A DNA stretch of 64,000 nucleotides from Paenibacillus radicibacter (GTDB lineage Bacteria > Bacillota > Bacilli > Paenibacillales > NBRC-103111), in contig NZ_JANQBC010000001.1 in assembly GCF_024721995.1 (NCBI RefSeq), positions 310,001-374,000 on the forward strand, given 5' to 3'. Under the pieces are notes generated by a model, which saw only the letters and a program-made list of their open reading frames with translations, made no database searches and was not told the origin of the DNA. Position 1 is the first letter of the stretch; each line of letters starts with the position of its first letter. Positions 1 to 9,603 of this stretch are shown one piece after another. The translations under genes were made by a program, and so were the position numbers.

Positions 1-708
1 CTCTGCTTGGATCACATATTCGGGTATGGACCAATCAATCGGCGTAAGTCCATGACGGACTAGAAATTCATTCGTCTGCGAGTAAGGACGTGATCCGAAA
101 AATCCACGACGTGCAGATAGCGGACTAGGGTGAACGGAAGTTAGGATGTGATGACGACTGCGATCCAGCATCTCCGCTTTCTTAATCGCTTCATTCCCCC
201 ATAGAATAAATACGACAGGCTCCTGCTTCGTATTCAATTGTCGAATGACTTCATCCGTAAATGTCTCCCAACCCCGCTTGCGGTGTGACAATGGCTCGCC
301 AGAACGCACAGTTAGTACCGTGTTCAGTAGCAACACGCCTTGCTCTGACCAAGCTCGTAAACAGCCATGAGTAGGAATTGGAAGCTCCAGATCACTATGT
401 AATTCCTTGTACATATTGCGAAGAGAAGGAGGAATAGCTACACCAGGTTGTACCGAGAAACTCATACCGTGCGCTTGACCCGCTCCATGATAAGGATCTT
501 GTCCCAGAATAACAACCTTCGTCGCTTCATAAGGTGTTGCTTCAAGCGCGGCAAATACTTGCTCCTGCGCAGGAAACACTTCATGGTCTCGGTATTCATC
601 CGCCATATATGCAAGTAATTCCAGCATGTACGGTTTATTCCATTCCTCGCCTAGAATAGACTTCCAGTCGCTCTTCAACTGATCTTGCCACATTTGAACT
701 TGCTTCAT
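1..708 (-). CDS. ung: Uracil-DNA glycosylase, 3' end cut by the window edge
   Basis: Removes uracil from DNA to start base-excision repair in the cytoplasm. I translated this reading frame by hand; 236 codons are visible with no stop before position 1, so the C-terminus lies outside the window. Visible family motifs are the catalytic-water loop GQDPYHG, the LLLNTVLTV strand, WGNEA and the DNA-intercalating loop HPSPLSA. The ATG at 706-708 follows a GGAGAGCGAAGG ribosome site. It lies 12 bases after the topB stop, so both are probably on one transcript. Family length is about 225-235 residues, so only a few residues should be missing. Very secure family call. Confidence 0.95.
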   Translation of the reverse strand, partial: MKQVQMWQDQLKSDWKSILGEEWNKPYMLELLAYMADEYRDHEVFPAQEQVFAALEATPYEATKVVILGQDPYHGAGQAHGMSFSVQPGVAIPPSLRNMYKELHSDLELPIPTHGCLRAWSEQGVLLLNTVLTVRSGEPLSHRKRGWETFTDEVIRQLNTKQEPVVFILWGNEAIKKAEMLDRSRHHILTSVHPSPLSARRGFFGSRPYSQTNEFLVRHGLTPIDWSIPEYVIQAE

Positions 709-720
709 CCTTCGCTCTCC

Positions 721-2991
721 TTACACACGTTCAACCGTTAATTTTCCAGAAGATGCATCGGCTAACTGAATACGACCATCGAACTCTTCACCACTATCAC
801 TTGTAAGCTTTAGCTTTGCCGTCTTGCCTTTTTCAATTAATGCTTTAACTTGGGTTTCCGTCAATGTCCGCCCGAAACTATCCTTCCAGATGACAAAGCC
901 GCAGCCCGTCTTGTAGTTCGAACAGCCATAGCCCTTCTTGCCCATAATGATCGTACCGCCGCAGCCTTCACGCGGACAAGTTGTTACGGGAACTGGCCCT
1001 TGATTGGAAGTTGCACTTGCTCCAGTCGATTTGCTACGAGTTGCTGTCTTCGGCTTCGATGTTGATTTCGCCGAGCCATCCGCACTTTTCCCTTTACCTG
1101 CTTTACTGGCACTACCCTTCCCTTTACCGCCTGCTCCATCGACTTCACCAAAGTCTGTCTGTGCCGCTCGACTCTGTTGCCTTACTTTATCCACGATAAA
1201 TGCTGCGAATCGCTTCACTTGCTGCATGAACTGTTCATCCGAAGCTTCTCCTTTGGCAATCGCATTCAACCGTCGTTCCCACTGACCTGTCATCTCTGGG
1301 GAAGTCAGCAGTTCAACACCCGCATTACGAATCAGCTCAATGGCAGTTCGACCTTTCAGCGTGATCACCATTCGCTTACCCTGTCCTTCGATATATCCTA
1401 CATTCTTTAAGCGTTCAATCGTCGCAGCACGCGTAGCTGGAGTTCCAAGTCCCGAATCCTTCATCGCTTCGCGAAGCTCTTCATCTTCCACCGATTTACC
1501 CGCACTTTCCATTGCTTTAAGTAGTGTTCCTTCTGTAAAAGCTTTCGGTGGCTGCGTCTGCTTCTCTTTCACAATCGCATCCGTACAAGTCGAAGCTTGA
1601 CCTTCTACAACGGAGAAATCATCTGTTACTTCAGCTGCTTCGTCTTCCTCATCTTCCTCCTTCTTCTTGCTCGTTCGCTTCTCTTGCTTGAGCTCTTCGT
1701 AGATTGCTTTCCAGCCTTTGGACAGCAATTGCTTAATATTCGTCTTGAACTCTTCCCCCTCTACGACCGTAATGACCGTATGCTGCTTGTACATGGCTGC
1801 TGGGTAATATTGAGATAGGAATCTTCGAATCACGAGATCGAAAAGCTTATTCTCATCCGTAGAAAGCGTTGTACTTCGCTTACCTGTAGGCAGAATTGCA
1901 TGGTGATCTTCTACCTTCGCCGGATTACAAATCGATTTATTATTGGCATTCACGAGTGCTCGATTAGCTCCCTGTGCCCATTCATCATAAGCCGTACCAC
2001 GCAGTGCATTAAGCGCACTATGCATCTGTGGAATGTTCGCTTCATTCACATAGTTCGAGTTCGTACGCGGGTAAGAGATAACTTTATGCTTCTCATACAA
2101 AGACTGTGCAATGTCGAGTGTCTTCTTCGCAGAAAATCCGAATCTTGCATTCGCATCCCGCTGTAATAGCGTAAGATCATACAGCTTAAATGGATATTCC
2201 TTCGTATCCTTCACTTCATACGACTGTACTTTGCCCTCTTTGCCTTTTACCTTTTGCAAAAGCCTGTCCGCTTTCTCAGGGTCTGTCAGCCGATCACCCT
2301 GCCACATGCCTTTGTACTCGGTCTCATTTTGTTTAAAAGTCGCTTCCAGATCGTAGAACGTTAAGGAGTCGAACGACTCAATCAGCTTCTGACGCTCATA
2401 AAGCAGGGCAAGAACGGGAGTCTGCACACGACCCACTGATAGCAGCACATTGTGCTTCGTTGTAAATGCACGCGTTCCATTCATCCCAATAACCCAATCT
2501 GCTTCACTTCGTGCCCGCGCTGCTTTCGTCAAATTCGCATATTCCGAACCTTCCTTCAGTTCCGCAAATCCCTGACGAATTGTCTCTGGTGTTAAGTCCG
2601 ATATCCAAAGTCGTTTCACTGGTAATTTCAATTGCAAATAGCGCATGATGAGTGCAAAAATATGCTGACCCTCGCGCCCGGCATCGCATGCATTAACGAC
2701 TGCTCCGCACTGTTTGGCAAGATCTGCAATCACACTCAGTTGATCCTTCGTCCGTGGATTAGGGATTAGACGGAATGTCTCTGGAATAATTGGCAGATGC
2801 CCGATGTTCCATTTCTTATATTTAGGGTCATAAGCATCCGGCTCTGCAAGTTCAATTAAATGACCGATTGCCCATGTAATAATGTAATTGTCACCTTCGA
2901 TATAGGTTCGTTTGTTAAGGGACCGTGGTTCAATTGCAGCTGCAATATTGCGCCCCATGTCCGGTTTTTCAGCAATAATCAACGTTTTCAA
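721..2991 (-). CDS. topB: DNA topoisomerase III (type IA)
   Basis: Type IA topoisomerase that relaxes and decatenates DNA through a single-strand break. The N-terminal Toprim domain starts MKTLIIAEKP and contains NACDAGREGQ (about residues 100-110). The catalytic tyrosine sits in ISYPRTNS near residue 307. A Lys/Ser/Ala-rich linker (about 625-670) joins a C-terminal four-cysteine topoisomerase zinc module (CPREGCGG...GCSNYKTGC) and a short repeat ending the protein. The start is TTG after GAGGGG. The full length of 756 residues fits Bacillales TopB with a C-terminal zinc extension. ung follows 12 bases downstream. The preceding leader holds a strong dyad (3021-3062). Confidence 0.95.
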   Translation of the reverse strand: MKTLIIAEKPDMGRNIAAAIEPRSLNKRTYIEGDNYIITWAIGHLIELAEPDAYDPKYKKWNIGHLPIIPETFRLIPNPRTKDQLSVIADLAKQCGAVVNACDAGREGQHIFALIMRYLQLKLPVKRLWISDLTPETIRQGFAELKEGSEYANLTKAARARSEADWVIGMNGTRAFTTKHNVLLSVGRVQTPVLALLYERQKLIESFDSLTFYDLEATFKQNETEYKGMWQGDRLTDPEKADRLLQKVKGKEGKVQSYEVKDTKEYPFKLYDLTLLQRDANARFGFSAKKTLDIAQSLYEKHKVISYPRTNSNYVNEANIPQMHSALNALRGTAYDEWAQGANRALVNANNKSICNPAKVEDHHAILPTGKRSTTLSTDENKLFDLVIRRFLSQYYPAAMYKQHTVITVVEGEEFKTNIKQLLSKGWKAIYEELKQEKRTSKKKEEDEEDEAAEVTDDFSVVEGQASTCTDAIVKEKQTQPPKAFTEGTLLKAMESAGKSVEDEELREAMKDSGLGTPATRAATIERLKNVGYIEGQGKRMVITLKGRTAIELIRNAGVELLTSPEMTGQWERRLNAIAKGEASDEQFMQQVKRFAAFIVDKVRQQSRAAQTDFGEVDGAGGKGKGSASKAGKGKSADGSAKSTSKPKTATRSKSTGASATSNQGPVPVTTCPREGCGGTIIMGKKGYGCSNYKTGCGFVIWKDSFGRTLTETQVKALIEKGKTAKLKLTSDSGEEFDGRIQLADASSGKLTVERV

Positions 2992-3020
2992 AACAATTAA
3001 CCCCTCGTTTAGCGAGAATG

Positions 3021-3062
3021 AACCCCCACTTTGGCTCGGAAGACCGAAGTAAAATGGGGGTT
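3021..3062 (-). promoter_or_regulatory. Long imperfect dyad in the topB leader
   Basis: An inverted repeat with arms AACCCCCA...CGG and CCG...TGGGGGTT, about 19 bases each with a few G-U type mismatches, around a short AAGA loop. It ends about 30 bases before the topB start codon. It has no clean T-run on either strand, so a simple intrinsic terminator is not obvious. It may be an RNA hairpin in the topB leader, a protein-binding dyad, or a second terminator for the gene upstream. The structure is seen; the role is unknown. Confidence 0.4.
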
Positions 3063-3109
3063 AACGTCCATCATACCATGAACGAAGGTTCATGTATAAC
3101 CCTAGCAGC

Positions 3110-3149
3110 AAAAAAGTCTGCAGCGTACGATCGCCACAGACTCTTTTTT
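3110..3149 (-). terminator. Intrinsic terminator closing the GH20/ABC operon
   Basis: On the minus strand a GTCTG/CAGAC-based hairpin flanked by runs of A and T (AAAAAAGTCTG on the plus strand, CAGACTCTTTTTT on the other arm) starts three bases after the stop of the secreted protein gene. Because both flanks are A/T runs it could act in both directions. Confidence 0.85.
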
Positions 3150-3151
3150 CA

Positions 3152-4936
3152 TTACCAAATACTTGTAGGATTATAGATTGTAATATACGCCCAAGCGCTA
3201 GCTGCAACAGATGGCCACACGTAGAATTCATAAGGCAGAGGCGCATAACCCTCATTCGTATAGACCGTTCCTCCAGTTGGATCTGCCGATTGAATATCGT
3301 ACATGGACTGCTTCAAGGCAGTCGCATTCGTCCCCTGACGCTCGAATAGATTGATTACACCCCAAGTACCTTCTGTCCAGATGACACTCGGTGCATTTAC
3401 ATAATCATTGTTGTCTGGTAGATAAGGCTTATAGCCTGATACTAGACCCAGGATTTCGTAAGTCATGTTGTATTTATTCAGATCACTACTCTTAACGAAC
3501 GGGACATTGTTAACTTTAAAATTGTTCAAGTATGCCGTTGCCGTAACCGCAAGATCATGTCTGCCGATAGACTCCAGGAAAATCGAACCCCATGAATTCG
3601 CATCGAGCGAACCTGATGGATCATTAATCCCTTGATTGAATCGCTGCTCCGTCGTATTCCAATGCGATCCCAGAAGTGCATTCTTTACTGCAGTCGCTGC
3701 ATTCTGATAAGTTGCATTGCCACTTAACTGCCCCAAGTCGCGGAAGAAGAAATAACTATCCACGTTGTGCTCTGTTGAGTACCACGCAACATCTGGTCCA
3801 CCTTTAATACTTCCTGTTGTTGGACTTTGCAATGTAAGCAAATAATCAGCAAGTGACGTCGCGAACCCACGATAAGTCGTACTTGAGAACTTCTTCTCAT
3901 ATTGTAGAGCAGCATACCCCACCCATGCAATCGCTCCACTACGCTTCTTGTTATCGAAATCATTCGAGAATGTATCGTAGGAGAAATATAATGAGCCATC
4001 TGGGTTTTTCAAATTTTGCAGCTGTTGAAGAATCTTGTTGGCGCGTGTCTGATCCCCAGCTAACGAGAAAGCAATGACCGCAAGGGCATCGTCATAAATC
4101 CAACTGCGGCGATCTACACCAAGCGTATTATGCGAATCTTCAAGTGGAATGTAATACGAGCGAATCAGATCAAGACGTGGCAATTCACTCGTTGAGAGTA
4201 CTTTCCCATCTGACTTGCGTACGACTTGAACGACTTTCGTACCCACACTGTCTGGAGTCGTATACCCTGTAATATCTTGCCCATTAAAAATAGGCACTTT
4301 GCGCGTAGAGAACGTTCCATCTTCGTAAATCGGAGCTTTTGTCTGGTAATAGAGTGCATCCGACTTCGCGAATGTGTACACCTCATATTCAACTACGGTT
4401 TTCTTCACGAATTCATTCAATAAACCGACTACCGTATTGTTGTTCTTCACAAGTGCGACTACTGGCTTTCCGTTAAATGTTAAACTTCCTGTTGACCACG
4501 TTCCATTCGCATTCAGCGTAACCTCCACTTTCTTGTAAGCAATATCGGTTTCATCGAATACATAGATCGAATAATCACTGCGATTCGTGATGCCACCCCA
4601 AGTTCCACTTACAACTCCGCTATATTGATTCGGGTATGATTGCGTGGATTTGATATTCGGATTCGTCTGAAGGGTATGAGTAGGAAGTGGTGCATTCGTA
4701 GTGCCAACTGTTCCCGATACAATTCCAACACTTGTTCCATTGTTGCTCGTAATACTCACTGCTACTGGATAAACAGGTGCATCCAGCTGCTTTTTCAGCC
4801 AGTTCAAGGAACTCGTCGCATTAGCGTTCACAGTAGCCTGAGACGACTTCATGAAATAGGGCAACATTTGTAGCATCATACATACTACAACTACTATACC
4901 GATTTTCTTGATCACAAATTGTCTTGTCATGATCAT
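3152..4936 (-). CDS. Secreted protein, probable (alpha/alpha)-barrel glycan-active enzyme
   Basis: Exported 594-residue protein of unassigned family. An N-terminal signal segment (basic start, then IGIVVVVCMMLQMLPYF) is followed by a beta-rich region of about 200 residues (SGTVG and SGTWG repeats). A helical C-terminal region contains RRSWIYDDALAV, NPDGSLYFSYD, YSTEHNVDSYFF and WTEGTW. The regular helix pairs with conserved Trp, Asp and Glu resemble six-hairpin glycosidases, but I cannot name a GH family. Position 4936 is chosen because GAGGAGAGGG lies just before that ATG; the longer frame to 4951 would start at a TTG inside this ribosome site. It is the last gene of the operon with the GH20 enzyme and sugar importer, so it may release or bind the imported glycan. 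That role is inferred from context. Confidence 0.6.
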   Translation of the reverse strand: MIMTRQFVIKKIGIVVVVCMMLQMLPYFMKSSQATVNANATSSLNWLKKQLDAPVYPVAVSITSNNGTSVGIVSGTVGTTNAPLPTHTLQTNPNIKSTQSYPNQYSGVVSGTWGGITNRSDYSIYVFDETDIAYKKVEVTLNANGTWSTGSLTFNGKPVVALVKNNNTVVGLLNEFVKKTVVEYEVYTFAKSDALYYQTKAPIYEDGTFSTRKVPIFNGQDITGYTTPDSVGTKVVQVVRKSDGKVLSTSELPRLDLIRSYYIPLEDSHNTLGVDRRSWIYDDALAVIAFSLAGDQTRANKILQQLQNLKNPDGSLYFSYDTFSNDFDNKKRSGAIAWVGYAALQYEKKFSSTTYRGFATSLADYLLTLQSPTTGSIKGGPDVAWYSTEHNVDSYFFFRDLGQLSGNATYQNAATAVKNALLGSHWNTTEQRFNQGINDPSGSLDANSWGSIFLESIGRHDLAVTATAYLNNFKVNNVPFVKSSDLNKYNMTYEILGLVSGYKPYLPDNNDYVNAPSVIWTEGTWGVINLFERQGTNATALKQSMYDIQSADPTGGTVYTNEGYAPLPYEFYVWPSVAASAWAYITIYNPTSIW

Positions 4937-4954
4937 CTTCCCTCTCCTCAAAAC

Positions 4955-6097
4955 TCAAGTTAACAATACTTTTTCTTTGAAAAGTTGATAGAGAATGATG
5001 GTGGAAGCACCGACTACATAATTCTTCTCCCTTAATTGCGCTGAGGTTACTCGGCTTGGCTCGTATGGCGTGTGAACACTATATTTTTCAAGATTATCAT
5101 GAACGATTGCCATACACTTCGGTGACTTAATGAACCAACCATCAAGAATGACTTGCTCAGGTCCAAGCAGATTCATCATGATCGCTACTGCTTTGCTTAA
5201 GACTTGCAGCACACGGCGCATCATCGTCTCTAGCCACGGAACACCTGCTTCATAAGCTTGAATGACATCTTCGATTTCTTCAAAAATAGTGTTCGGATCG
5301 TACTTCGCTGCTTGCCGATTTGCCTGCTTAATCACACTCGGAGCGTCATATAAGTAATCATTCAAGAACGTAACTTCCCCAGCTCTGCCTTTATAACCAG
5401 ACAGTACCTGACCATTTACAATCAGCCCTGCACCTACACCTTCATAAATCCACACATACAGCACATTCTTCACATCAGAATTGCCGAGCAAATAATACTC
5501 TGCAAACGCTGCTGCATTCGTATCATTCATGACATGAATTGGGATTGGATAATACGCTTGCAGCTCACGCGCAATTTCGAAATCTTTCAATCCTAATGAA
5601 CGTGAATACGTAATCGTTTCGTTACTCTCATCGACAATGCCAGGGGATGCAATACCGATTCCTTTGATCATCGACAAATCTTGAATATTCGCTTTAGCTG
5701 CAAGCTTCGAGACACATGTGCGTATACATTCGAGCACATTCTCATGCCCAATCACAGCTGGTACCGTGATCTCTGCGATCACGTCATTGTGATAATTCGA
5801 TAATGTGCCGTAGAATATACGATTCCCAAGACCAATAGAGATCACGAATCCATTGTCCCTGCTTATCTCAAGCATGATTGCCCTTCTACCTGCTCCTGGT
5901 GATGACTTCTCCCCTAATTCCACGATAAAACCTTCTGCAATCAACTCATCAACGAGAGAGGAAATGGTCGTTGCACTAAGCTTTGTTGTCTGTGCAATTT
6001 CCGCGCGAGACAACGCTTTTTCCCGTTGTAGCATACTTAGAATGGTAGAGCGATTAATTTCTTTCATTAAGAACAAATTCCCGCGAACATGTTTCAT
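4955..6097 (-). CDS. ROK-family transcriptional regulator
   Basis: Sugar-responsive repressor of the NagC/XylR type. The N-terminal winged helix (about residues 10-70: LSRAEIAQTTKLSATTIS, then GRRAIML) precedes a ROK kinase-like fold with GIGIASPGIVD and MNDTNAAAFAEYY. Unlike most ROK proteins, the stretch after GRAGEV has neither the usual His nor the cysteine cluster of the structural zinc site, so this copy seems to have lost the zinc. It lies 12 bases after the solute-binding protein gene and 18 bases before the secreted protein gene, inside the operon it probably controls. An aminosugar effector is plausible because the first gene encodes a hexosaminidase, but this is not shown by the sequence. 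Confidence 0.85.
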   Translation of the reverse strand: MKHVRGNLFLMKEINRSTILSMLQREKALSRAEIAQTTKLSATTISSLVDELIAEGFIVELGEKSSPGAGRRAIMLEISRDNGFVISIGLGNRIFYGTLSNYHNDVIAEITVPAVIGHENVLECIRTCVSKLAAKANIQDLSMIKGIGIASPGIVDESNETITYSRSLGLKDFEIARELQAYYPIPIHVMNDTNAAAFAEYYLLGNSDVKNVLYVWIYEGVGAGLIVNGQVLSGYKGRAGEVTFLNDYLYDAPSVIKQANRQAAKYDPNTIFEEIEDVIQAYEAGVPWLETMMRRVLQVLSKAVAIMMNLLGPEQVILDGWFIKSPKCMAIVHDNLEKYSVHTPYEPSRVTSAQLREKNYVVGASTIILYQLFKEKVLLT

Positions 6098-6109
6098 GGC
6101 ATGACCTTT

Positions 6110-7714
6110 CTATTTTGACATTTCCTTGTATTTCGCATAGGCTTTCTGCTGAATTTGATTCACTTCATCAAAACGCATTGATTTCACCTTTGCAACAAAA
6201 TCATCAAATTTCCCTATTGGCTCTTGACCAATAATAAACTTACTCATCATTTCATCAACATACGTATTCATTGGAGTAGAAATTTCATTGAACTTCTCAG
6301 CATCATCTTCTGTGTATTTTAGCGACGGAACTGGATCTCTGAAGTAGTTATGATCAACGTAATCAAACAATTGCTTACAAGCATCATCACTTACACAGGA
6401 AGCTTTCTCATAACGTGCATCTTGGCGGAAACCAATGAGTGACTGTGCCCCAATCCGGTACAACGCTTTAGCAGACCCATCCGCATTCTTCGTAATTTTA
6501 TCAGTATATTTCACGTCATTACCCGACTTCGTATACGTGTCTCCTTCCAGACCAAAGTTAAGCAGCAATTGTCCTTCGTCACTGTACACATAGTCGAATA
6601 ATTTCATTGTAGCTTCGACATTCTTGTTCTTATTACCGATTGCCCAAGCCCATGGCACCGTAATTTGCTGTTGTCTGCTCGTAAGTGGTTTGTCACCTTT
6701 TTTCAATACAGGAGGCTGTGCGACTTGGAAGTTAAATCCAGGTATCTTCTGCGCTTCAGGTCTTGCGTTAAACCCTGCAACATAACCGACCCAGTGATTC
6801 GTCACACCGACTTTATCATTAAAGATCATCGCCGTGTAATCTTTCTCTTGGCGGGACAGCATCTCCTTATCGAGCAGCCCTTCACTGTACCATTTATTCA
6901 TCGTCGCTAAATATTCTTTGGCTCTTGGATCAATTGGGGTGAATACCATCTTCCCGCTTTCTTCCATCCAGCGTCCATCCGCATTGAGATCGATTCCCCA
7001 AGCATCTGCAAAGTTCAAGTAATACGTATCAGGCGTACCTGTTGTGGCAAAAGGAACTTCATCATTCGCATCGCCATTGCCGTTGGCATCCTTTTCCTTG
7101 AACGCCTTAAGTACCGTATACCAATCATCAATCGTCTCTGGCATCGGTAAACCGAGCTTATCTAGCCAATCTTTACGTACAAGTGGGCCTTCAGAAGTAC
7201 GAACAGCGGATAGCATTGGAATGGAGTACATATTGCCGTCAGCAGCCATCGTCTGCATCTTAGCAGCTTTGTCGTCCATGAGATATTTCTGAATGTTAGG
7301 AGCCTTCTTTATTAATTCGTTCAATGATTGAAAAGCTCCTTGTGCACCAAACTTGTTAAAATCACGAATTCGACCCGATACGATATCTGGAATTTCACCT
7401 GATGCAACCATAATCGGGAACTTATCGTTCATTGTCTTCGCATCGCCTGTAATAAATTCAAACTCAATATTCAGTTTCTTGCCAAGTTCCTTCCAGATCA
7501 TTGTCTCATTCGAATACATCGCATCTGTCGCACGACTTGTAATAAAGATCGATAGCTTAACGGGCTTTGCATTGCTATTCCCATCTGTTGAAGAAGTTGT
7601 ATTCGTACTCGGGGAATTGGTGCTGCTTGCTGTGTTGCTGCTACATGCTGATGTAATTAGCGTTAAGGCCATTGCAGGTAAAATCATGGATTTCCATTTC
7701 ATTGTTCTTCTCAT
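6110..7714 (-). CDS. Sugar ABC transporter solute-binding lipoprotein (LplA-like)
   Basis: Extracellular lipoprotein that captures a carbohydrate for the two permeases encoded just upstream. A basic N-terminus, hydrophobic core and lipobox ending ITSAC are followed by a Ser/Thr/Asn-rich tether (SSNTASSTNS) and a long family-1-type binding domain with DANGNGDANDEVPFA and KLFDYVYSDEGQ. I chose the ATG at 7714 because GGAGG lies 8 bases before it; the longer frame to 7765 has no signal-like start. At 534 residues it matches Paenibacillus LplA/YtcQ-type binding proteins. Ligand unknown; a hexosamine-containing oligosaccharide is suggested by the GH20 gene in the operon. Confidence 0.88.
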   Translation of the reverse strand: MRRTMKWKSMILPAMALTLITSACSSNTASSTNSPSTNTTSSTDGNSNAKPVKLSIFITSRATDAMYSNETMIWKELGKKLNIEFEFITGDAKTMNDKFPIMVASGEIPDIVSGRIRDFNKFGAQGAFQSLNELIKKAPNIQKYLMDDKAAKMQTMAADGNMYSIPMLSAVRTSEGPLVRKDWLDKLGLPMPETIDDWYTVLKAFKEKDANGNGDANDEVPFATTGTPDTYYLNFADAWGIDLNADGRWMEESGKMVFTPIDPRAKEYLATMNKWYSEGLLDKEMLSRQEKDYTAMIFNDKVGVTNHWVGYVAGFNARPEAQKIPGFNFQVAQPPVLKKGDKPLTSRQQQITVPWAWAIGNKNKNVEATMKLFDYVYSDEGQLLLNFGLEGDTYTKSGNDVKYTDKITKNADGSAKALYRIGAQSLIGFRQDARYEKASCVSDDACKQLFDYVDHNYFRDPVPSLKYTEDDAEKFNEISTPMNTYVDEMMSKFIIGQEPIGKFDDFVAKVKSMRFDEVNQIQQKAYAKYKEMSK

Positions 7715-7765
7715 TTCGAAGACCTCCATTATTATTTGGCGTATATGACAAACCTTGATCAGCAT

Positions 7766-8653
7766 CTAGCTTTTAACGGCACCAATCATCACCCCTTTCA
7801 CAAAGTATTTTTGTAGGAAAGGATACAGCGCAATGATTGGCAATGAAGTAATAATAATGGCAGCATATTGAATCGTAATTGGAAGCACCGAAGCATGTTG
7901 AACAAGCGCGCGTTCCATCTCTTTGTCAAATGAGCCTTCTCGAATAATTCGCACAAGTAACGCTTGAACGGGTAGTAAATCCTCTTTATTAAGCAGAATC
8001 ATCTCCCAGAAGAACGAGTTCCATTTACCAATGGCATAATAAAGTCCAATTGCGGCAAGAACCGGCTTAGATAATGGCAGTACAATTTGGAAAAAGATTC
8101 GAATATCGCTCGCACCATCCATCTTCGCTGATTCTTCCATCTCTTTGGGCAAGCTTTCGAAGTAGGAGCGAACAATAATGATGTAGAACGTCGATATGGC
8201 CGCATAGAGTATGATTGACGCTCTCGTATTGAGCAAGTGCAATTCCTTAATGACGAGGTAGAACGGAATCATTCCCCCACCGAACCAGAGTGTAATAATG
8301 ATGAAGATAGAGGCAAAATGGCGCAGCTTCCAATCCTTACGTGATAAGGGGTAAGCAGCTAACACTGTTAGCATTAAACTAAACAACGTACCAACCACCG
8401 TGTAGAAGATCGTATTGGCATAAGCGATCATAATTCCTTTATAACTAAGCACAGTTTCATAAGCAGCAAGATTAAACCCTTTGGGAAATAACAACACTTC
8501 ATTACGTGTCACGCTATCTGTCTGACTGATCGACACACTGATGATATAGAGGAATGGATATAGCGTAACAACACACATACTAATAATGATTACGTAAACA
8601 AGGAGAGAGAACCATGTATCTCCATTGCCCAACTTCTTCAAAGTCTTCGTCAT
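7766..8653 (-). CDS. Sugar ABC transporter permease (LplC/YtcP type)
   Basis: Inner-membrane subunit of a CUT1-type carbohydrate importer. Six hydrophobic segments are visible, and the EAA loop that contacts the ATPase is EESAKMDGASDIRIFFQIVLP (about residues 185-205). Length (295) is typical. The start follows GAGGAGG. It is transcribed between the partner permease (13 bases upstream) and the binding protein. No ATPase gene is in the operon, as is common where a shared MsmX-type ATPase serves several importers. Confidence 0.9.
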   Translation of the reverse strand: MTKTLKKLGNGDTWFSLLVYVIIISMCVVTLYPFLYIISVSISQTDSVTRNEVLLFPKGFNLAAYETVLSYKGIMIAYANTIFYTVVGTLFSLMLTVLAAYPLSRKDWKLRHFASIFIIITLWFGGGMIPFYLVIKELHLLNTRASIILYAAISTFYIIIVRSYFESLPKEMEESAKMDGASDIRIFFQIVLPLSKPVLAAIGLYYAIGKWNSFFWEMILLNKEDLLPVQALLVRIIREGSFDKEMERALVQHASVLPITIQYAAIIITSLPIIALYPFLQKYFVKGVMIGAVKS

Positions 8654-8666
8654 ACCAAATCCTCCT

Positions 8667-9578
8667 CTACCACAGTGACGTCTTATTTACTTTACGACTG
8701 ATATAATTAGCCCCATACACGAGGATGAATCCAACAACACCTTGGAACAAGCCGACTGCTGTCGCGTAACTGTAATTCGACTCTTTGAGTCCAAGTCGAT
8801 AGACGTAAGTGTTAAGAACATCGGCCGTCTCATAAATCGCTGGATTGTACAGCAAGATGATTTTAGCAAAATCCGTATTGAGCATCCCACCAAGATTAAG
8901 CAGCAGCATCACAATAATTGTCGGAACTAAGCTTGGAAGCGTAATGTAACGAATCTGCTGCCAACGGTTGGCTCCATCAATCTTCGCTGCCTCATACAAA
9001 TCAGGGCTAATGCCAGACAATGCAGCGATGTATATAATGGCGGAGAATCCCGCTCCTTGCCATATTCCTAGCAACACATAGAGCGTACGGAAATATGCAG
9101 GATCTTGGAAAAAGTAAATACTTTCAATACCGAACTTTCCTAGAATTACGTTTATAATTCCTACGCTTGGCGAGAAGAACGTTAAGGCCATCCCACACAC
9201 CACAACCGTTGATATAAAATAAGGCAAATAGCTGATCGTCTGCGAAATCTTTTTAAATAACAAATTCCGAATTTCATTGAAACAAAGGGCTAAGATAATT
9301 GGAACTGGAAATCCGAAGATCAAACCATAAATATTAACAAGCAAGGTGTTTCGTATTAACCGGAAAAAGTAAGGATCAGCGAAAAATTGCTTGAAATACT
9401 TCAGCCCCACCCAATCACTTCCCGAAATTCCTTTGACCACGTTATACTTCTGAAAAGCAATCACAAGCCCATACATCGGCCAATACGCGAATAGGATGAA
9501 CCAAATAAATACCGGAAGAAACATGATGTACAACCACTTGTTATGACTAAGCTCCTTCTTAATCGCCCGCCATCTCAT
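8667..9578 (-). CDS. Sugar ABC transporter permease (LplB type)
   Basis: Second membrane subunit of the same importer. It has an N-terminal membrane segment (KWLYIMFLPVFIWFILF), five further hydrophobic stretches and the EAA loop YEAAKIDGANRWQQIRYITLP. The ATG at 9578 is preceded by AAGGTGAGG at proper spacing; a GTG at 9593 lies inside that ribosome site and is less likely. It starts 25 bases after the GH20 stop codon, consistent with one operon. Confidence 0.9.
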   Translation of the reverse strand: MRWRAIKKELSHNKWLYIMFLPVFIWFILFAYWPMYGLVIAFQKYNVVKGISGSDWVGLKYFKQFFADPYFFRLIRNTLLVNIYGLIFGFPVPIILALCFNEIRNLLFKKISQTISYLPYFISTVVVCGMALTFFSPSVGIINVILGKFGIESIYFFQDPAYFRTLYVLLGIWQGAGFSAIIYIAALSGISPDLYEAAKIDGANRWQQIRYITLPSLVPTIIVMLLLNLGGMLNTDFAKIILLYNPAIYETADVLNTYVYRLGLKESNYSYATAVGLFQGVVGFILVYGANYISRKVNKTSLW

Positions 9579-9603
9579 AAACCGATTCCTCACCTTCTAC
9601 TCA

